Shown in pieces: positions 1 through 7,117 of a stretch of 10,319 bases of DNA. Made by a program: the position numbers and the translations under genes. The DNA lies in assembly GCA_017308345.1 (NCBI GenBank), contig JAFKFE010000523.1, positions 6,058-16,376 on the forward strand, given 5' to 3'. This DNA is from Alphaproteobacteria bacterium. Its GTDB lineage: Bacteria > Pseudomonadota > Alphaproteobacteria > Rhizobiales > Rhizobiaceae. Each line of letters opens with the position of its first letter. Position 1 is the first letter of the stretch. The notes beneath the pieces are model-generated. The model was not told the DNA's origin and searched no databases. It saw only the letters and a program-made list of their open reading frames with translations.

Positions 1-1490
1 CTGGTCGGGTAGAGCATCTCCTGCATGCCCGGACCGCCGCGCGGGCGCTCATAGCGGATGACGACGACGTCGCCGGCCTTGATCTCGTTGCCGAGGATCG
101 CCTTGACGGAAGCGTCCTGGCTCTCGAAGACGCGGGCCGGGCCGGTGAATTTCAGGATCGACTCGTCGACGCCGGCGGTCTTCACGATGCAGCCGTCGAG
201 CGCCAGGTTGCCCTTCAGCACGGCGAGCCCGCCATCTTTCGAGAAGGGCGTCCTGGCCGAACGGATGACGCCCTTTTCACGGTCGAGGTCGAGCTCGTCC
301 CAGCGGCGGTCCTGGCTGAAGGCGACCTGCGTCGGCACGCCGCCGGGGGCGGCGCGGAAGAAGTCGCGGACATTTTCGGCCGAGGTGCGGGCGATGTCCC
401 AATGGTCGAGCGCCTCGCCGAGCGTAGCGGTATGCACCGTCGGCAGGTCGCGATTGATCAGGCCGGCCTGGTCGAGCTGGCCAAGGATGGCCATGATGCC
501 GCCGGCGCGATGGACGTCTTCCATATGCACGTCGGACTTGGCCGGCGCCACCTTGCAAAGCACCGGCACCTTGCGCGAAAGCCGGTCGATGTCTTCCATG
601 GTGAAGTCGACCTCGCCCTCATGCGCGGCGGCAAGGATGTGCAGCACCGTGTTGGTCGAGCCGCCCATGGCGATGTCGAGCGCCATGGCGTTCTCGAAGG
701 CGCCCTTGGAGGCGATGCTGCGTGGCAGCGCGCTCTCGTCGTCCTGCTCGTAGTAGCGCTGGGCGAGATCGACGGCGAGGTGACCGGCCTCCACGAACAG
801 GCGCTTGCGGTCGGCATGGGTGGCAAGCGTGGAGCCGTTGCCGGGCAGCGACAGGCCCAGCGCCTCGGTCAGGCAGTTCATCGAGTTGGCCGTGAACATG
901 CCGGAGCAGGAGCCGCAGGTCGGGCAGGCCGAGCGCTCGATGACCTTCACGTCCTCGTCGGAGATCTTGTCGTCAGCGGCCGCGACCATGGCGTCGACCA
1001 GGTCGAGCGCCTGCGCCTTGCCAGCCAGCACCACCTTGCCGGCCTCCATCGGCCCGCCGGAGACGAAGACGGTCGGGATGTTGAGGCGTAAGCTGGCCAT
1101 CAGCATGCCGGGGGTGATCTTGTCGCAATTGGAGATGCAGACCATGGCGTCGGCGCAATGGGCGTTGACCATGTATTCGACGGAGTCAGCGATCAGCTCG
1201 CGCGACGGCAGCGAATAGAGCATGCCGTCGTGGCCCATGGCGATGCCGTCATCGACGGCGATGGTGTTGAACTCCTTGGCGACGCCGCCGGCCTTCTCGA
1301 TCTCGCGCGCGACGAGCTGACCCAGGTCCTTCAGATGGACATGGCCCGGCACGAACTGGGTGAAGGAGTTGACCACGGCGATGATCGGCTTGCCGAAATC
1401 CGAGTCCTTCATGCCCGTGGCGCGCCACAGGCCGCGGGCGCCGGCCATGTTGCGGCCATGGGTGGTGGTGCGGGAACGATAGGCAGGCAT
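1..1490 (-). CDS. ilvD: Dihydroxy-acid dehydratase, C-terminus cut by window edge
   Basis: Catalyses dehydration of 2,3-dihydroxy-isovalerate and 2,3-dihydroxy-3-methylvalerate, the shared penultimate step of valine and isoleucine synthesis (cytoplasmic Fe-S enzyme). The minus strand reads [20 protein letters not shown] from 1490 and stays open to base 1, giving 496 codons of the roughly 610 usual, so about 115 residues lie outside. Visible marks are the family signature NCDKITPG with Cys122, and the cluster C189-PT-C192-GS-C195-SGMF. The region that carries a third cluster cysteine in other dehydratase branches reads [10 protein letters not shown], as in the E. coli-type enzyme. The start is supported by an AAGGA about 8 nt upstream. 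It is divergent from the VOC gene across a 249-bp gap. The N-terminal identity is unmistakable and no frameshift was seen. Confidence 0.98.
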   Translation of the reverse strand, partial: MPAYRSRTTTHGRNMAGARGLWRATGMKDSDFGKPIIAVVNSFTQFVPGHVHLKDLGQLVAREIEKAGGVAKEFNTIAVDDGIAMGHDGMLYSLPSRELIADSVEYMVNAHCADAMVCISNCDKITPGMLMASLRLNIPTVFVSGGPMEAGKVVLAGKAQALDLVDAMVAAADDKISDEDVKVIERSACPTCGSCSGMFTANSMNCLTEALGLSLPGNGSTLATHADRKRLFVEAGHLAVDLAQRYYEQDDESALPRSIASKGAFENAMALDIAMGGSTNTVLHILAAAHEGEVDFTMEDIDRLSRKVPVLCKVAPAKSDVHMEDVHRAGGIMAILGQLDQAGLINRDLPTVHTATLGEALDHWDIARTSAENVRDFFRAAPGGVPTQVAFSQDRRWDELDLDREKGVIRSARTPFSKDGGLAVLKGNLALDGCIVKTAGVDESILKFTGPARVFESQDASVKAILGNEIKAGDVVVIRYERPRGGPGMQEMLYPT

Positions 1491-1552
1491 TGAACTGTCC
1501 TTGATGTCGGCATCGCGCCTCAAGGGCACGCGACCGGAATTTGAGCCGCAGG

Positions 1553-1561
1553 CCTTATATA
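1553..1561 (-). promoter_or_regulatory. Possible -10 box for ilvD
   Basis: In the 249-bp divergent gap 1491-1739, the minus strand carries TATATAAGG, an AT-rich patch in otherwise GC-rich sequence, about 63 bp before the ilvD start. No good -35 hexamer is visible at the expected distance, so this is only a candidate. I see no clear leader peptide or attenuator, and no convincing promoter for the VOC gene in the opposite direction. Confidence 0.25.
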
Positions 1562-1739
1562 CGCCGGAGACTGGTCTGGCCACGCTTTTGCGATGCACCA
1601 GATTCCCCGAAAAGAATCGAACGTCCTGTCGGAACGCGCACCCGTGCCGCGTCCTTGGAGCGAATGGCAGGATTCAAGGCGCAATCGCCCGATCGGCCGT
1701 TTCAAAGCAAGGCAATGCAAGCAGCCCGAGGAGCAAGAC

Positions 1740-2207
1740 ATGCAAAAGATCACCACCTGCCTGTGGTTCGACGGCCAGGCCGAGGAGGCGATGAACCATT
1801 ACATTTCCATCTTCAAGAACTCGAGGGTGCTGAGCGTCATGCGCTGGCCCAAGGGCCACGCCGACGAGGGCAAGGTGCTGTTGACCACGTTCGAGCTCGA
1901 TGGCGTGCCGTTCCAGGCGCTCAATGGCGGCCCATACTTCAAATTCAACGAAGCGATGTCGCAGTCGATCGACTGCAAGACGCAGGAAGAGGTCGACTAT
2001 TTCTGGGAGAAGCTCACGGAGGGCGGCGAGCCCGGCCAATGCAGTTGGCTGAAAGACAAGTTCGGCGTGTCATGGCAGGTCGTGCCGGAGCAGCTTCCGA
2101 GGCTGCTCCAGGATCCGGACCGGGCCAAGGCCGGTCGCGTCATGTCGGCGATGATGCAGATGGGCAAGATCGACATCGCCAAGATCGAGGAAGCTGCCAG
2201 GGGCTGA
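1740..2207 (+). CDS. PhnB-like VOC-fold protein
   Basis: 155-aa protein of the glyoxalase/VOC superfamily, PhnB/YjdN-like branch (Pfam '3-dmu-9_3-mt'). The N-terminal block LWFDGQAEEAMNHYISIFKN is the usual family opening, followed by the LNGGPYFKFNEA stretch and the KDKFGVSWQVVP strand near residues 100-112. These are one-module proteins that dimerise. Despite the old name '3-demethylubiquinone methyltransferase', most have no proven activity, so function is unknown. The ATG at 1740 is chosen over an in-frame ATG at 1593 because GAGGAG lies 8 nt upstream and the family normally begins at this point. The IS110 element begins only about 28 bp after the stop codon, so the gene is intact but its native 3' region has been interrupted. 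Confidence 0.86.
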   Translation: MQKITTCLWFDGQAEEAMNHYISIFKNSRVLSVMRWPKGHADEGKVLLTTFELDGVPFQALNGGPYFKFNEAMSQSIDCKTQEEVDYFWEKLTEGGEPGQCSWLKDKFGVSWQVVPEQLPRLLQDPDRAKAGRVMSAMMQMGKIDIAKIEEAARG

Positions 2208-2238
2208 GCGAGGCTTTCAGCGCCGGCGCCGCCCCTTG

Positions 2239-2244
2239 TATCTG
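2239..2244 (+). promoter_or_regulatory. Left-end -10 box of a circle-junction promoter
   Basis: TATCTG lies two bases inside the predicted left end. In the integrated element the hexamer 17 bp upstream is chromosomal (TTCAGC) and a poor -35. When the ends are joined with a single CT core, the perfect TTGACA at 3365-3370 falls exactly 17 bp upstream. A promoter of this split kind is known to form at IS110-family circle junctions. The -10 itself matches the consensus only in its first three bases. Confidence 0.5.
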
Positions 2245-2250
2245 CACGGA

Positions 2251-2429
2251 GGAGACTTTGTGCGGTGGAAGCGACTGAGCCTCGAATCGGACGGCCATCC
2301 GATTCGAGGCTTGGCGAAGTCGCCCGACACCCCTCCGGTTACAACCGTGGATGAGCCTGGGATCTTCGCCTTCGTCACGCACGACCGAATAGTCGCTTGG
2401 CTCCAATCGCACGCACAAGGCAGGTTACC
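2251..2429 (+). ncRNA. Putative IS110 bridge RNA (about 175 nt)
   Basis: Would guide the transposase by pairing separately with target and donor DNA. Predicted parts in order: a 5' stem-loop 2279-2310 (13 perfect bp, 6-nt loop); a target-binding loop closed by GGCGAAG 2313-2319 with CTTCGCC 2364-2370, topped by the small hairpin 2336-2347; and a donor-binding loop weakly closed by GACC 2383-2386 with GGTT 2423-2426. Guides: left target 2326-2334 (GACACCCCT), right target 2348-2355 (TGGATGAG), left donor 2389-2397 (ATAGTCGCT), right donor 2415-2419 (ACAAG). Every guide ends in CT or its complement AG, matching the CT core. The size and part order match the IS621 bridge RNA of about 177 nt. The 5' end is estimated from a -10 box; the 3' end is uncertain and may run into the transposase start. 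The donor-loop stem is the weakest part. Confidence 0.72.
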
Positions 2430-3368
2430 GTGAACAAGATCATATGTGGAGTGGATGTTTCGAAAAGGTGGCTCGATGCCCATGTCGAGCCGAGCGGGGC
2501 GGCTGGCCGCTTCGGTAACGATGCGGCAGGCATCACCGACCTGGCCGCCTGGTGTCGGGGCCACGACGTCGAGCTTGTCGTGATGGAGGCTAGCGGCGGC
2601 TATGAACGGCTGGCCTTCCTGCTGTTGTGGGAACTGGGAGTATGCTGCGGCTTGGCCAATGCCCGCAGTGTGCGCTACTTCGCCGAGGCGATGGGGTTCC
2701 TGGAAAAGACCGACAGGATCGATGCCGCCATGATCGCCCGCTATGGTCGGGTCAAGCAGCTCAAGGCGATGCCGCCGCCGAGCGCGGCCCAGCAGCGGCT
2801 CAAGGCGTTGGTTGCGCGGCTTTCTCAGGTGACTGGCGATCTCACCGTTCAAAAGCAACGCAAGAGCGCCGCCCTCGACGCCGAGACCATCGCCAGCCTC
2901 GATGAGGTGATCGCGCTGTTCACACGCCAGAGCCGCAGGCTCGAGGGTGAGATCGCTTCGCTCATCGATGATGATCCGTTGTGGGCATGCCTCGACCGGG
3001 CCTTTCGCTCGCTCAAGGGCGTGGCCACTCGCACCGTGCCGCGGCTGATGGCGCAGTTGCCCGAGATCGGCATCGTCTCCAACAAGGCCATCGCCAAGCT
3101 GGCTGGCCTCGCCCCGATCGCCAACGACAGCGGTAAGCGCAGCGGCCGAAGATCGGTGCGCGGTGGCCGCTCGGGCCCGCGCGGCGTCCTCTTCCTCGTT
3201 GCCAGCATCGTTGCCAAGTATGATCCGCATCTCGCCGCCTTCAAGCAACGGTTGCAGGCGGCCGGCAAGGAGAAGATGGTCATACGCATTGCGCTCGCAA
3301 GGAAGCTGCTCGTCATCCTCAATGCAAAAGCACGCGACGCGCGCAAACAGTTCGCAAATGCAACTTGA
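2430..3368 (+). CDS. IS110-family transposase (DEDD, serine recombinase-like)
   Basis: 312-aa IS110-family recombinase that excises and inserts its element under bridge-RNA guidance. The N-terminal RuvC-like DEDD domain shows GVDVSK with D9, VVMEASGGYE with E53, and KTDRIDA with D95 and D98, the spacing seen in IS621. A central helical, charged region follows. The C-terminal Transposase_20 domain has GVATRTVPRLMAQLPEIG and then GLAPIANDSGKRSGRRSVRGG, whose DSG serine (S234) is the expected nucleophile. The GTG at 2430 is preferred because IS110 proteins start a few residues before the GVDVSK strand; an in-frame TTG at 2397 would add 11 residues. The likely ribosome site (AAGG at 2417-2420) lies inside the predicted donor-binding loop, so translation and RNA folding may interfere. 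All catalytic residues are present and the frame is intact, so the element may be active. Confidence 0.95.
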   Translation: MNKIICGVDVSKRWLDAHVEPSGAAGRFGNDAAGITDLAAWCRGHDVELVVMEASGGYERLAFLLLWELGVCCGLANARSVRYFAEAMGFLEKTDRIDAAMIARYGRVKQLKAMPPPSAAQQRLKALVARLSQVTGDLTVQKQRKSAALDAETIASLDEVIALFTRQSRRLEGEIASLIDDDPLWACLDRAFRSLKGVATRTVPRLMAQLPEIGIVSNKAIAKLAGLAPIANDSGKRSGRRSVRGGRSGPRGVLFLVASIVAKYDPHLAAFKQRLQAAGKEKMVIRIALARKLLVILNAKARDARKQFANAT

Positions 3369-3370
3369 CA
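3365..3370 (+). promoter_or_regulatory. Right-end -35 box TTGACA
   Basis: A perfect consensus -35 hexamer that overlaps the transposase stop codon (TGA at 3366-3368). In the integrated state the sequence 17 bp downstream (TCCGCC) is no -10 box, so it should be silent. In the excised circle it would face the TATCTG of the left end at 17-bp spacing and drive the bridge RNA and transposase. Confidence 0.5.
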
Positions 3371-3390
3371 CCTCAGATAGTCGCTCATCC

Positions 3391-3401
3391 GCCCTTCGGG
3401 C
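3391..3401. repeat. Small palindrome at the insertion target
   Basis: GCCC-TTC-GGGC follows the right element end by 5 bp. With the left flank (2228-2236) and CATCC it forms a CCCCTCATCCGCCC-TTC-GGGCACC block, which I recognise from memory as a common intergenic repeat of Mesorhizobium and relatives. The left flank also has the 10-bp palindrome GCGCCGGCGC at 2220-2229. Recognition of the repeat has not been checked against a genome. Confidence 0.5.
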
Positions 3402-3436
3402 ACCCGCACACCGCACCGCCTAAGCTAATGGTTGCG

Positions 3437-3461
3437 CTTCTCCCCGTAGAGCGGGGAGAAG
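3437..3461. repeat. Intergenic palindrome, possible prfC terminator
   Basis: A perfect 10-bp stem CTTCTCCCCG / CGGGGAGAAG with loop TAGAG, 8 bp beyond the prfC stop codon. Stems of this sequence are very frequent between genes in rhizobia. It could end prfC transcription, but neither strand has a following T-run, so a classical intrinsic terminator is not shown. It may belong to the same composite repeat that the IS element entered. Confidence 0.6.
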
Positions 3462-3468
3462 GAAACGG

Positions 3469-5061
3469 CTACGCCGCCTTGTCGCGGACCTGGTAATCCT
3501 TGACCGCCGTGAAGCGGATCGCCTTCCAGCGCTCGGCTTCATAGTTCAGCGAGAAGGCGTGCTGGGCCAGGAAAACCGGATCGTTGTCGAGGTCGCGGGC
3601 GATGTCGCCGCGATGGCCTTCGATGAAGCGCTGCACTTCCGTCTTGTCGTCCGCCGATATCCAGCGGCAGACCGAGAAGCGCGACATCTCGAAATCCACC
3701 GGCAGCGTGTATTCGATGTTGAGCCGCTCCTTGAGCACGTCGAGCTGCAGCGCGCCGACGACGCCGACGATGGCCGGCGAGCCGTCCTCCGGCGAGAACA
3801 GCTGCACCACGCCTTCCTCGGCCATCTGGTGCAGCGCTTCCTTCAGCTTCTTGGCCTTCATGGCGTCGCCGAGGCGCACGCGGCGCAGGATTTCCGGCGC
3901 GAAGTTCGGTACACCGCGGAACAGGATCTCCTCGCCCTCGGTCAGCGTGTCGCCGATGCGCAGCGTGCCGTGGTTGGGAATGCCGACGACATCGCCGGCA
4001 AAGGCCTCGTCGGCGGTGACGCGGGTGCGGGCGAAGAAGAACTGCGGCGCCGAGAGCGACATCGGCTTGCCGGTGCGCACCAGCTTGGCCTTCATGCCGC
4101 GTTCCAGCTTGCCGGAGCAGACGCGGACGAAGGCAATGCGGTCGCGGTGGTTGGGGTCCATGTTGGCCTGGATCTTGAAGACGAAGGAGGTCATCTTCTC
4201 CTCCGTCGCCTCCACGGTGCGCGTGTCGGCCTCCTGGGCGCGCGGCGGCGGCCCATAGGCGCCGAGCGCCTCGATCAGGTCGCGAACGCCGTAGTTGCGT
4301 AGCGCCGAGCCGAAATAGACGGGCGTCAGATGGCCTTCGCGGAAGGCGTCGATGTCGAGAGGCCGGCAGGCTTCGCGCGCCAGCTCCAGCTCCTCGATGA
4401 AGTCGTTGCGCTCGTTTTCCGGCAGGAGCCCGGCGACGCGGTTGGAATCCGGACCATTGACCGGCACGCGCTCCTTCTCGTCGTCGCTGCGCCGCACCGC
4501 GTTCAGCGCCAGATGATAGGTGCCCGAGAACGTCTTGCCGCGGCCGATCGGCCAGGTGACGGGCGCGGTGTCCAGCGCCAGCTTCTGCTCGATCTCGTCG
4601 AGTATCTCGAACGGGTCGCGGCTCTCGCGGTCCATCTTGTTGACGAAGGTGATGATCGGGATGTCGCGCAGCCGGCAGACCTCGAACAGTTTCAGCGTGC
4701 GCGGCTCGATGCCCTTGGCGGCGTCGATGACCATGACGGCCGAGTCCACCGCCGACAGCGTGCGATAGGTATCGTCGGCGAAATCCTCGTGGCCGGGCGT
4801 GTCGAGAAGGTTGAAGACGTTGTCGTCATATTCGAAGGTCATCACCGAGGTGACGACCGAGATGCCGCGCTCGCGCTCGATCTTCATCCAGTCGGACCGC
4901 GTCTGGATGCGATCCTTCTTGGCCTTGACCTCGCCGGCAAGCTGGATGGCGCCGCCGAACAGAAGCAGTTTTTCGGTCAGCGTGGTCTTGCCGGCGTCGG
5001 GGTGGGCGATGATCGCGAACGTACGACGGCGCGCGACCTCTTCGGATATGGTTTCGGGCAT
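3469..5061 (-). CDS. prfC: Peptide chain release factor 3
   Basis: Ribosome-bound GTPase that recycles release factors 1 and 2 after peptide release. The 530-aa length matches E. coli RF3 (529 aa). G motifs are all visible: G1 AHPDAGKTT (residues 19-27), the effector segment RGISVVTSV from 65, G3 DTPGHEDF (87-94) and G4 NKMD (141-144). The C-terminal part with RRVRLGDAMKAKKLKEALHQ and the end EAERWKAIRFTAVKDYQVRD is typical of RF3 and separates it from EF-G and LepA. The open frame extends upstream to 5514, but that part is anti-sense to the FAD oxidoreductase; MPETISEEVARRRTFAIIAH is the expected start. The upstream GGAAGAA is close to the start codon, so the ribosome site is not ideal. The gene is divergent from the oxidoreductase (138 bp) and convergent with the IS transposase. 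Confidence 0.97.
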   Translation of the reverse strand: MPETISEEVARRRTFAIIAHPDAGKTTLTEKLLLFGGAIQLAGEVKAKKDRIQTRSDWMKIERERGISVVTSVMTFEYDDNVFNLLDTPGHEDFADDTYRTLSAVDSAVMVIDAAKGIEPRTLKLFEVCRLRDIPIITFVNKMDRESRDPFEILDEIEQKLALDTAPVTWPIGRGKTFSGTYHLALNAVRRSDDEKERVPVNGPDSNRVAGLLPENERNDFIEELELAREACRPLDIDAFREGHLTPVYFGSALRNYGVRDLIEALGAYGPPPRAQEADTRTVEATEEKMTSFVFKIQANMDPNHRDRIAFVRVCSGKLERGMKAKLVRTGKPMSLSAPQFFFARTRVTADEAFAGDVVGIPNHGTLRIGDTLTEGEEILFRGVPNFAPEILRRVRLGDAMKAKKLKEALHQMAEEGVVQLFSPEDGSPAIVGVVGALQLDVLKERLNIEYTLPVDFEMSRFSVCRWISADDKTEVQRFIEGHRGDIARDLDNDPVFLAQHAFSLNYEAERWKAIRFTAVKDYQVRDKAA

Positions 5062-5199
5062 TTCTTCCAGGAATTCCGTGTGACAGGCGGCGCTTCTACC
5101 AGCGCGGCGCCGGCCTGTCGACATGGGCGAGAAGCCGAGACGCTTGAGATCATCGCCTTGCAATGGCATCAGGAGAACCATTCGAGCGAGGTCATCGGC

Positions 5200-6273
5200 A
5201 TGAGCAGCGCGAAAGAAGTCATCGTCATCGGCGCCGGCATCATCGGTGCTTCGATCGCCTGGCACCTGACCAGGGCGGGGGCGCGGGTGACGGTCCTTTC
5301 CGAAAGTCCGCCCGGGGGCGTGGCGACCCCCAATTCCTTCGCCTGGATCAACGCCAGCTGGGGCAATCCCGAGGTCTATTTCCGGCTGCGCATACGCGCC
5401 ATGGCCGAATGGAGGAGGCTGGCGCGGGACACGCCCGGACTGCCGCTGGCCTGGTGCGGCGGCCTGTGCTTCGACCTGCCGCCGGACAGGCTCGAAGCCT
5501 ATGCGGCCGAACACTCGTCATGGGGCTATGGCATCGAGCGGGTCGACCGCGAGCGCGCGCGGGCGATAGAGCCCAACCTTGTCGATCCCCCTGCTTTCGC
5601 CGTCCACGTCGCCGAGGAAGGCGTCGCCGAACCGGTTGCTGCCGTAAAGACGCTGCTCGCCGATGCTGAACGAGGCGGCGCGCGGTTGACCGTCGGCGCG
5701 GTGGAGAGGCTGGCGCTATCGAATGGCAAAGTGACCGGCGTGGTCGTTTCGGGCGAAACCATCGGCGCCGACGAGGTGGTCGTTGCGGCGGGCACCGGGG
5801 CCTCGGCGATCGCCGAGACGGCCGGCGTCAGGCTGCCGCTCGATACGCCGCCGGGCCTTATCGTGCACTCCAGGCCCCACAGGAAATTGCTCAACGGGCT
5901 GGTGCATGCGGAGAAACTGCACATGCGTCAGACAGCCGAGGGCCGCATCATCGCCGGATCGGATTTCGCCGGCGGGGATCCGGGCGAGAACCCGCAAGCC
6001 ACCGCGCGGGAATTGTTCGCGGTCACCAAGGCGGCATTGCACGGCGCCGACGGACTGGAGCTCGATTTCCACACCGTCGGCTACCGCCCCACCCCTGCCG
6101 ACGGCTTTCCGATCATCAGCCGCGCCGATGGCGTCGGCGGCCTATACATCGCCGTCATGCATTCAGGCATCACGCTGGCCCCAGCCGTGGGCCTGTTTGC
6201 CACCCGCGAGATCCTTGAGGGCGAGCGCGATGCGCTGCTGGCGCCATACGGACTGGAGCGCTTCGCGCGGTAA
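5200..6273 (+). CDS. FAD-dependent oxidoreductase, DadA/glycine oxidase-like
   Basis: 357-aa flavoprotein of the DAO family (Pfam PF01266), which oxidises amines or D-amino acids and related substrates. A Rossmann dinucleotide motif GAGIIG sits at residues 11-16, preceded by VIVI, and the second strand ends in VTVLSE. The C-terminal block GYRPTPADGFPIISR followed by GLYIAVMHSGITLAPAVG is the usual FAD-contacting end of this family. The ATG at 5200 is supported by GAGCGAGG about 8 nt upstream and by the position of the FAD motif near the N-terminus. No signal peptide is seen, so it is probably cytoplasmic. The substrate cannot be read from sequence; neighbours do not define a pathway. It ends 24 bp before the convergent amidotransferase gene. 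Confidence 0.87.
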   Translation: MSSAKEVIVIGAGIIGASIAWHLTRAGARVTVLSESPPGGVATPNSFAWINASWGNPEVYFRLRIRAMAEWRRLARDTPGLPLAWCGGLCFDLPPDRLEAYAAEHSSWGYGIERVDRERARAIEPNLVDPPAFAVHVAEEGVAEPVAAVKTLLADAERGGARLTVGAVERLALSNGKVTGVVVSGETIGADEVVVAAGTGASAIAETAGVRLPLDTPPGLIVHSRPHRKLLNGLVHAEKLHMRQTAEGRIIAGSDFAGGDPGENPQATARELFAVTKAALHGADGLELDFHTVGYRPTPADGFPIISRADGVGGLYIAVMHSGITLAPAVGLFATREILEGERDALLAPYGLERFAR

Positions 6274-6297
6274 GCGTCGACTTGGTCCGGAACCTGC

Positions 6298-7101
6298 TCA
6301 GCCGGCCATTGCCAGTTGGACGGCCGCCGCGGGCGCGAACGGCCGGATGCTGGCGCCATCCCTCGTCATGGTGACGAAGCTCGACGGCGGGATGGCCTGC
6401 CAGTCGCCGCCGTCGCGGTCGAAAGGCTCCGAAACGATGCAGCGACCGCCGCCCCTGGCGAAGGCGGCGGTGTAGAGCGTCGGCGCATGGTTGTCGGTGG
6501 CGTAGCGAACGGCATGCAGCGCCTCGCCGTCGGAAAAGGCCGCCGTCAGTTTCAGCGACGGCTCGATGCCGGCGCGGCGAGAGGCCTCGATGACACGGCC
6601 GGTCGCCCGCGAAAGCGCGCCCTGCGGATCGGCCGCCAGTCCCTCGTCGATCATAAGGAGGAAGAAAAGTTCGGAATCGGTCGTGCCCTCGCGCTGGTCG
6701 AAGACTTCGTCGGAAAGCAAGTTCTCCAGCGCGCGGCGGATTTTTTCGAAGCCGCCGATCTGGCCGTTATGCATGAACGACCAGCGGCCGGAAATGAAGG
6801 GGTGGCAGTTCATGCGGCTGGTGGCGCCGCCGGTCGAGGCGCGCACATGGGCGAGGAACAGCCCGGACTTGATCTGCCGGCAGAGGCTTTTCAGATTGGG
6901 GTCCGACCAGGCCGGCAGGATGTCTCGGTAAAGCCCGGGCTCGGGCCGGTCGCCATACCAGGCGAGGCCGAAGCCATCGCCATTGGTCGGCGATTTGGCT
7001 TCCTGGGCGCGGTGGCTCTGGGCGATCAGCGAATGGCAGGGCGCGGTGATGATGTCTTCGAGGAAGACCGCTTCACCAAGATAGGCCGCCCACCGGCACA
7101 T
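6298..7101 (-). CDS. Class II glutamine amidotransferase, YafJ/EgtC-like
   Basis: 267-aa protein with an N-terminal nucleophile (Ntn) glutaminase fold. Cys2 directly after the start Met is the expected catalytic nucleophile. Other motifs are NGDGFGLAWYG (40-50), AHVRAST (84-90), NCHPF (98-102) and MHNGQI (110-115), all characteristic of class II amidotransferases. Such stand-alone domains release ammonia or hydrolyse gamma-glutamyl amides; the EgtC branch acts in ergothioneine synthesis, but no egt genes are here, so the substrate is unknown. The start is fixed by the MC requirement, although the open frame runs upstream to 7296; GGAAAG lies 4 nt before it. Only 16 nt separate it from the DUF6356-like gene upstream, so the two are very probably one operon. 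Confidence 0.9.
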   Translation of the reverse strand: MCRWAAYLGEAVFLEDIITAPCHSLIAQSHRAQEAKSPTNGDGFGLAWYGDRPEPGLYRDILPAWSDPNLKSLCRQIKSGLFLAHVRASTGGATSRMNCHPFISGRWSFMHNGQIGGFEKIRRALENLLSDEVFDQREGTTDSELFFLLMIDEGLAADPQGALSRATGRVIEASRRAGIEPSLKLTAAFSDGEALHAVRYATDNHAPTLYTAAFARGGGRCIVSEPFDRDGGDWQAIPPSSFVTMTRDGASIRPFAPAAAVQLAMAG

Positions 7102-7117
7102 CGCTTTCCACCATCTT

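Larger units (their letters stand above)
2237..3385 (+). mobile_element. IS110-family insertion sequence with putative bridge RNA
   Basis: A 1149-bp element with one transposase gene, a 193-nt 5' non-coding region and a 17-nt 3' non-coding tail, the layout of the IS110 group (bridge RNA upstream of the transposase). The ends are assigned from guide matches, not from terminal inverted repeats: a CT dinucleotide sits at 2235-2236 on the left and at 3384-3385 on the right, and one copy belongs to the element. As expected for IS110, there are no long terminal inverted repeats and no ordinary target duplication beyond the core. Joining the flanks gives a site reading GCCGCCC-CT-CATCCGCC. The transposase call is firm; the exact ends are inference and could shift (a competing left end at 2256 is discussed under rejected items). 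Confidence 0.85.

Noticed and set aside
58..1493. Plus-strand open frames across the first 1.5 kb
   Set aside because: They are antisense to ilvD, whose conserved motifs are unambiguous on the minus strand.
2256..2264. Alternative left end of the IS at CT 2256-2257, where CTTTGTGCG pairs with CGCACAAGG (2412-2420)
   Set aside because: The pairing is longer (9 bp with one wobble), but the left flank then fails to match any target guide, no -10 box falls at promoter spacing, and the joined flanks no longer resemble the repeat. The complementarity is better read as RNA internal pairing.
2262..3392. Imperfect inverted repeat GCGG...AGCGACT (2262-2276) and AGTCGCT...CCGC (3379-3392), like the subterminal repeats of the IS1111 group
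   Set aside because: The 3' non-coding tail is far too short to hold an IS1111-type RNA, and the AGTCGCT part is already explained by the donor guide match. The rest is short enough for chance in GC-rich DNA.
2217..3416. Long minus-strand open frame of 399 codons across the IS
   Set aside because: It is the antisense shadow of the transposase, with arginine- and alanine-rich low-complexity content and no domain.
3559..4302. Plus-strand open frames antisense to prfC
   Set aside because: No family features; high GC makes long antisense frames common. prfC explains this stretch.
6274..6297. Terminator between the convergent oxidoreductase and amidotransferase genes
   Set aside because: The 24-bp gap contains no stem-loop or T-run.
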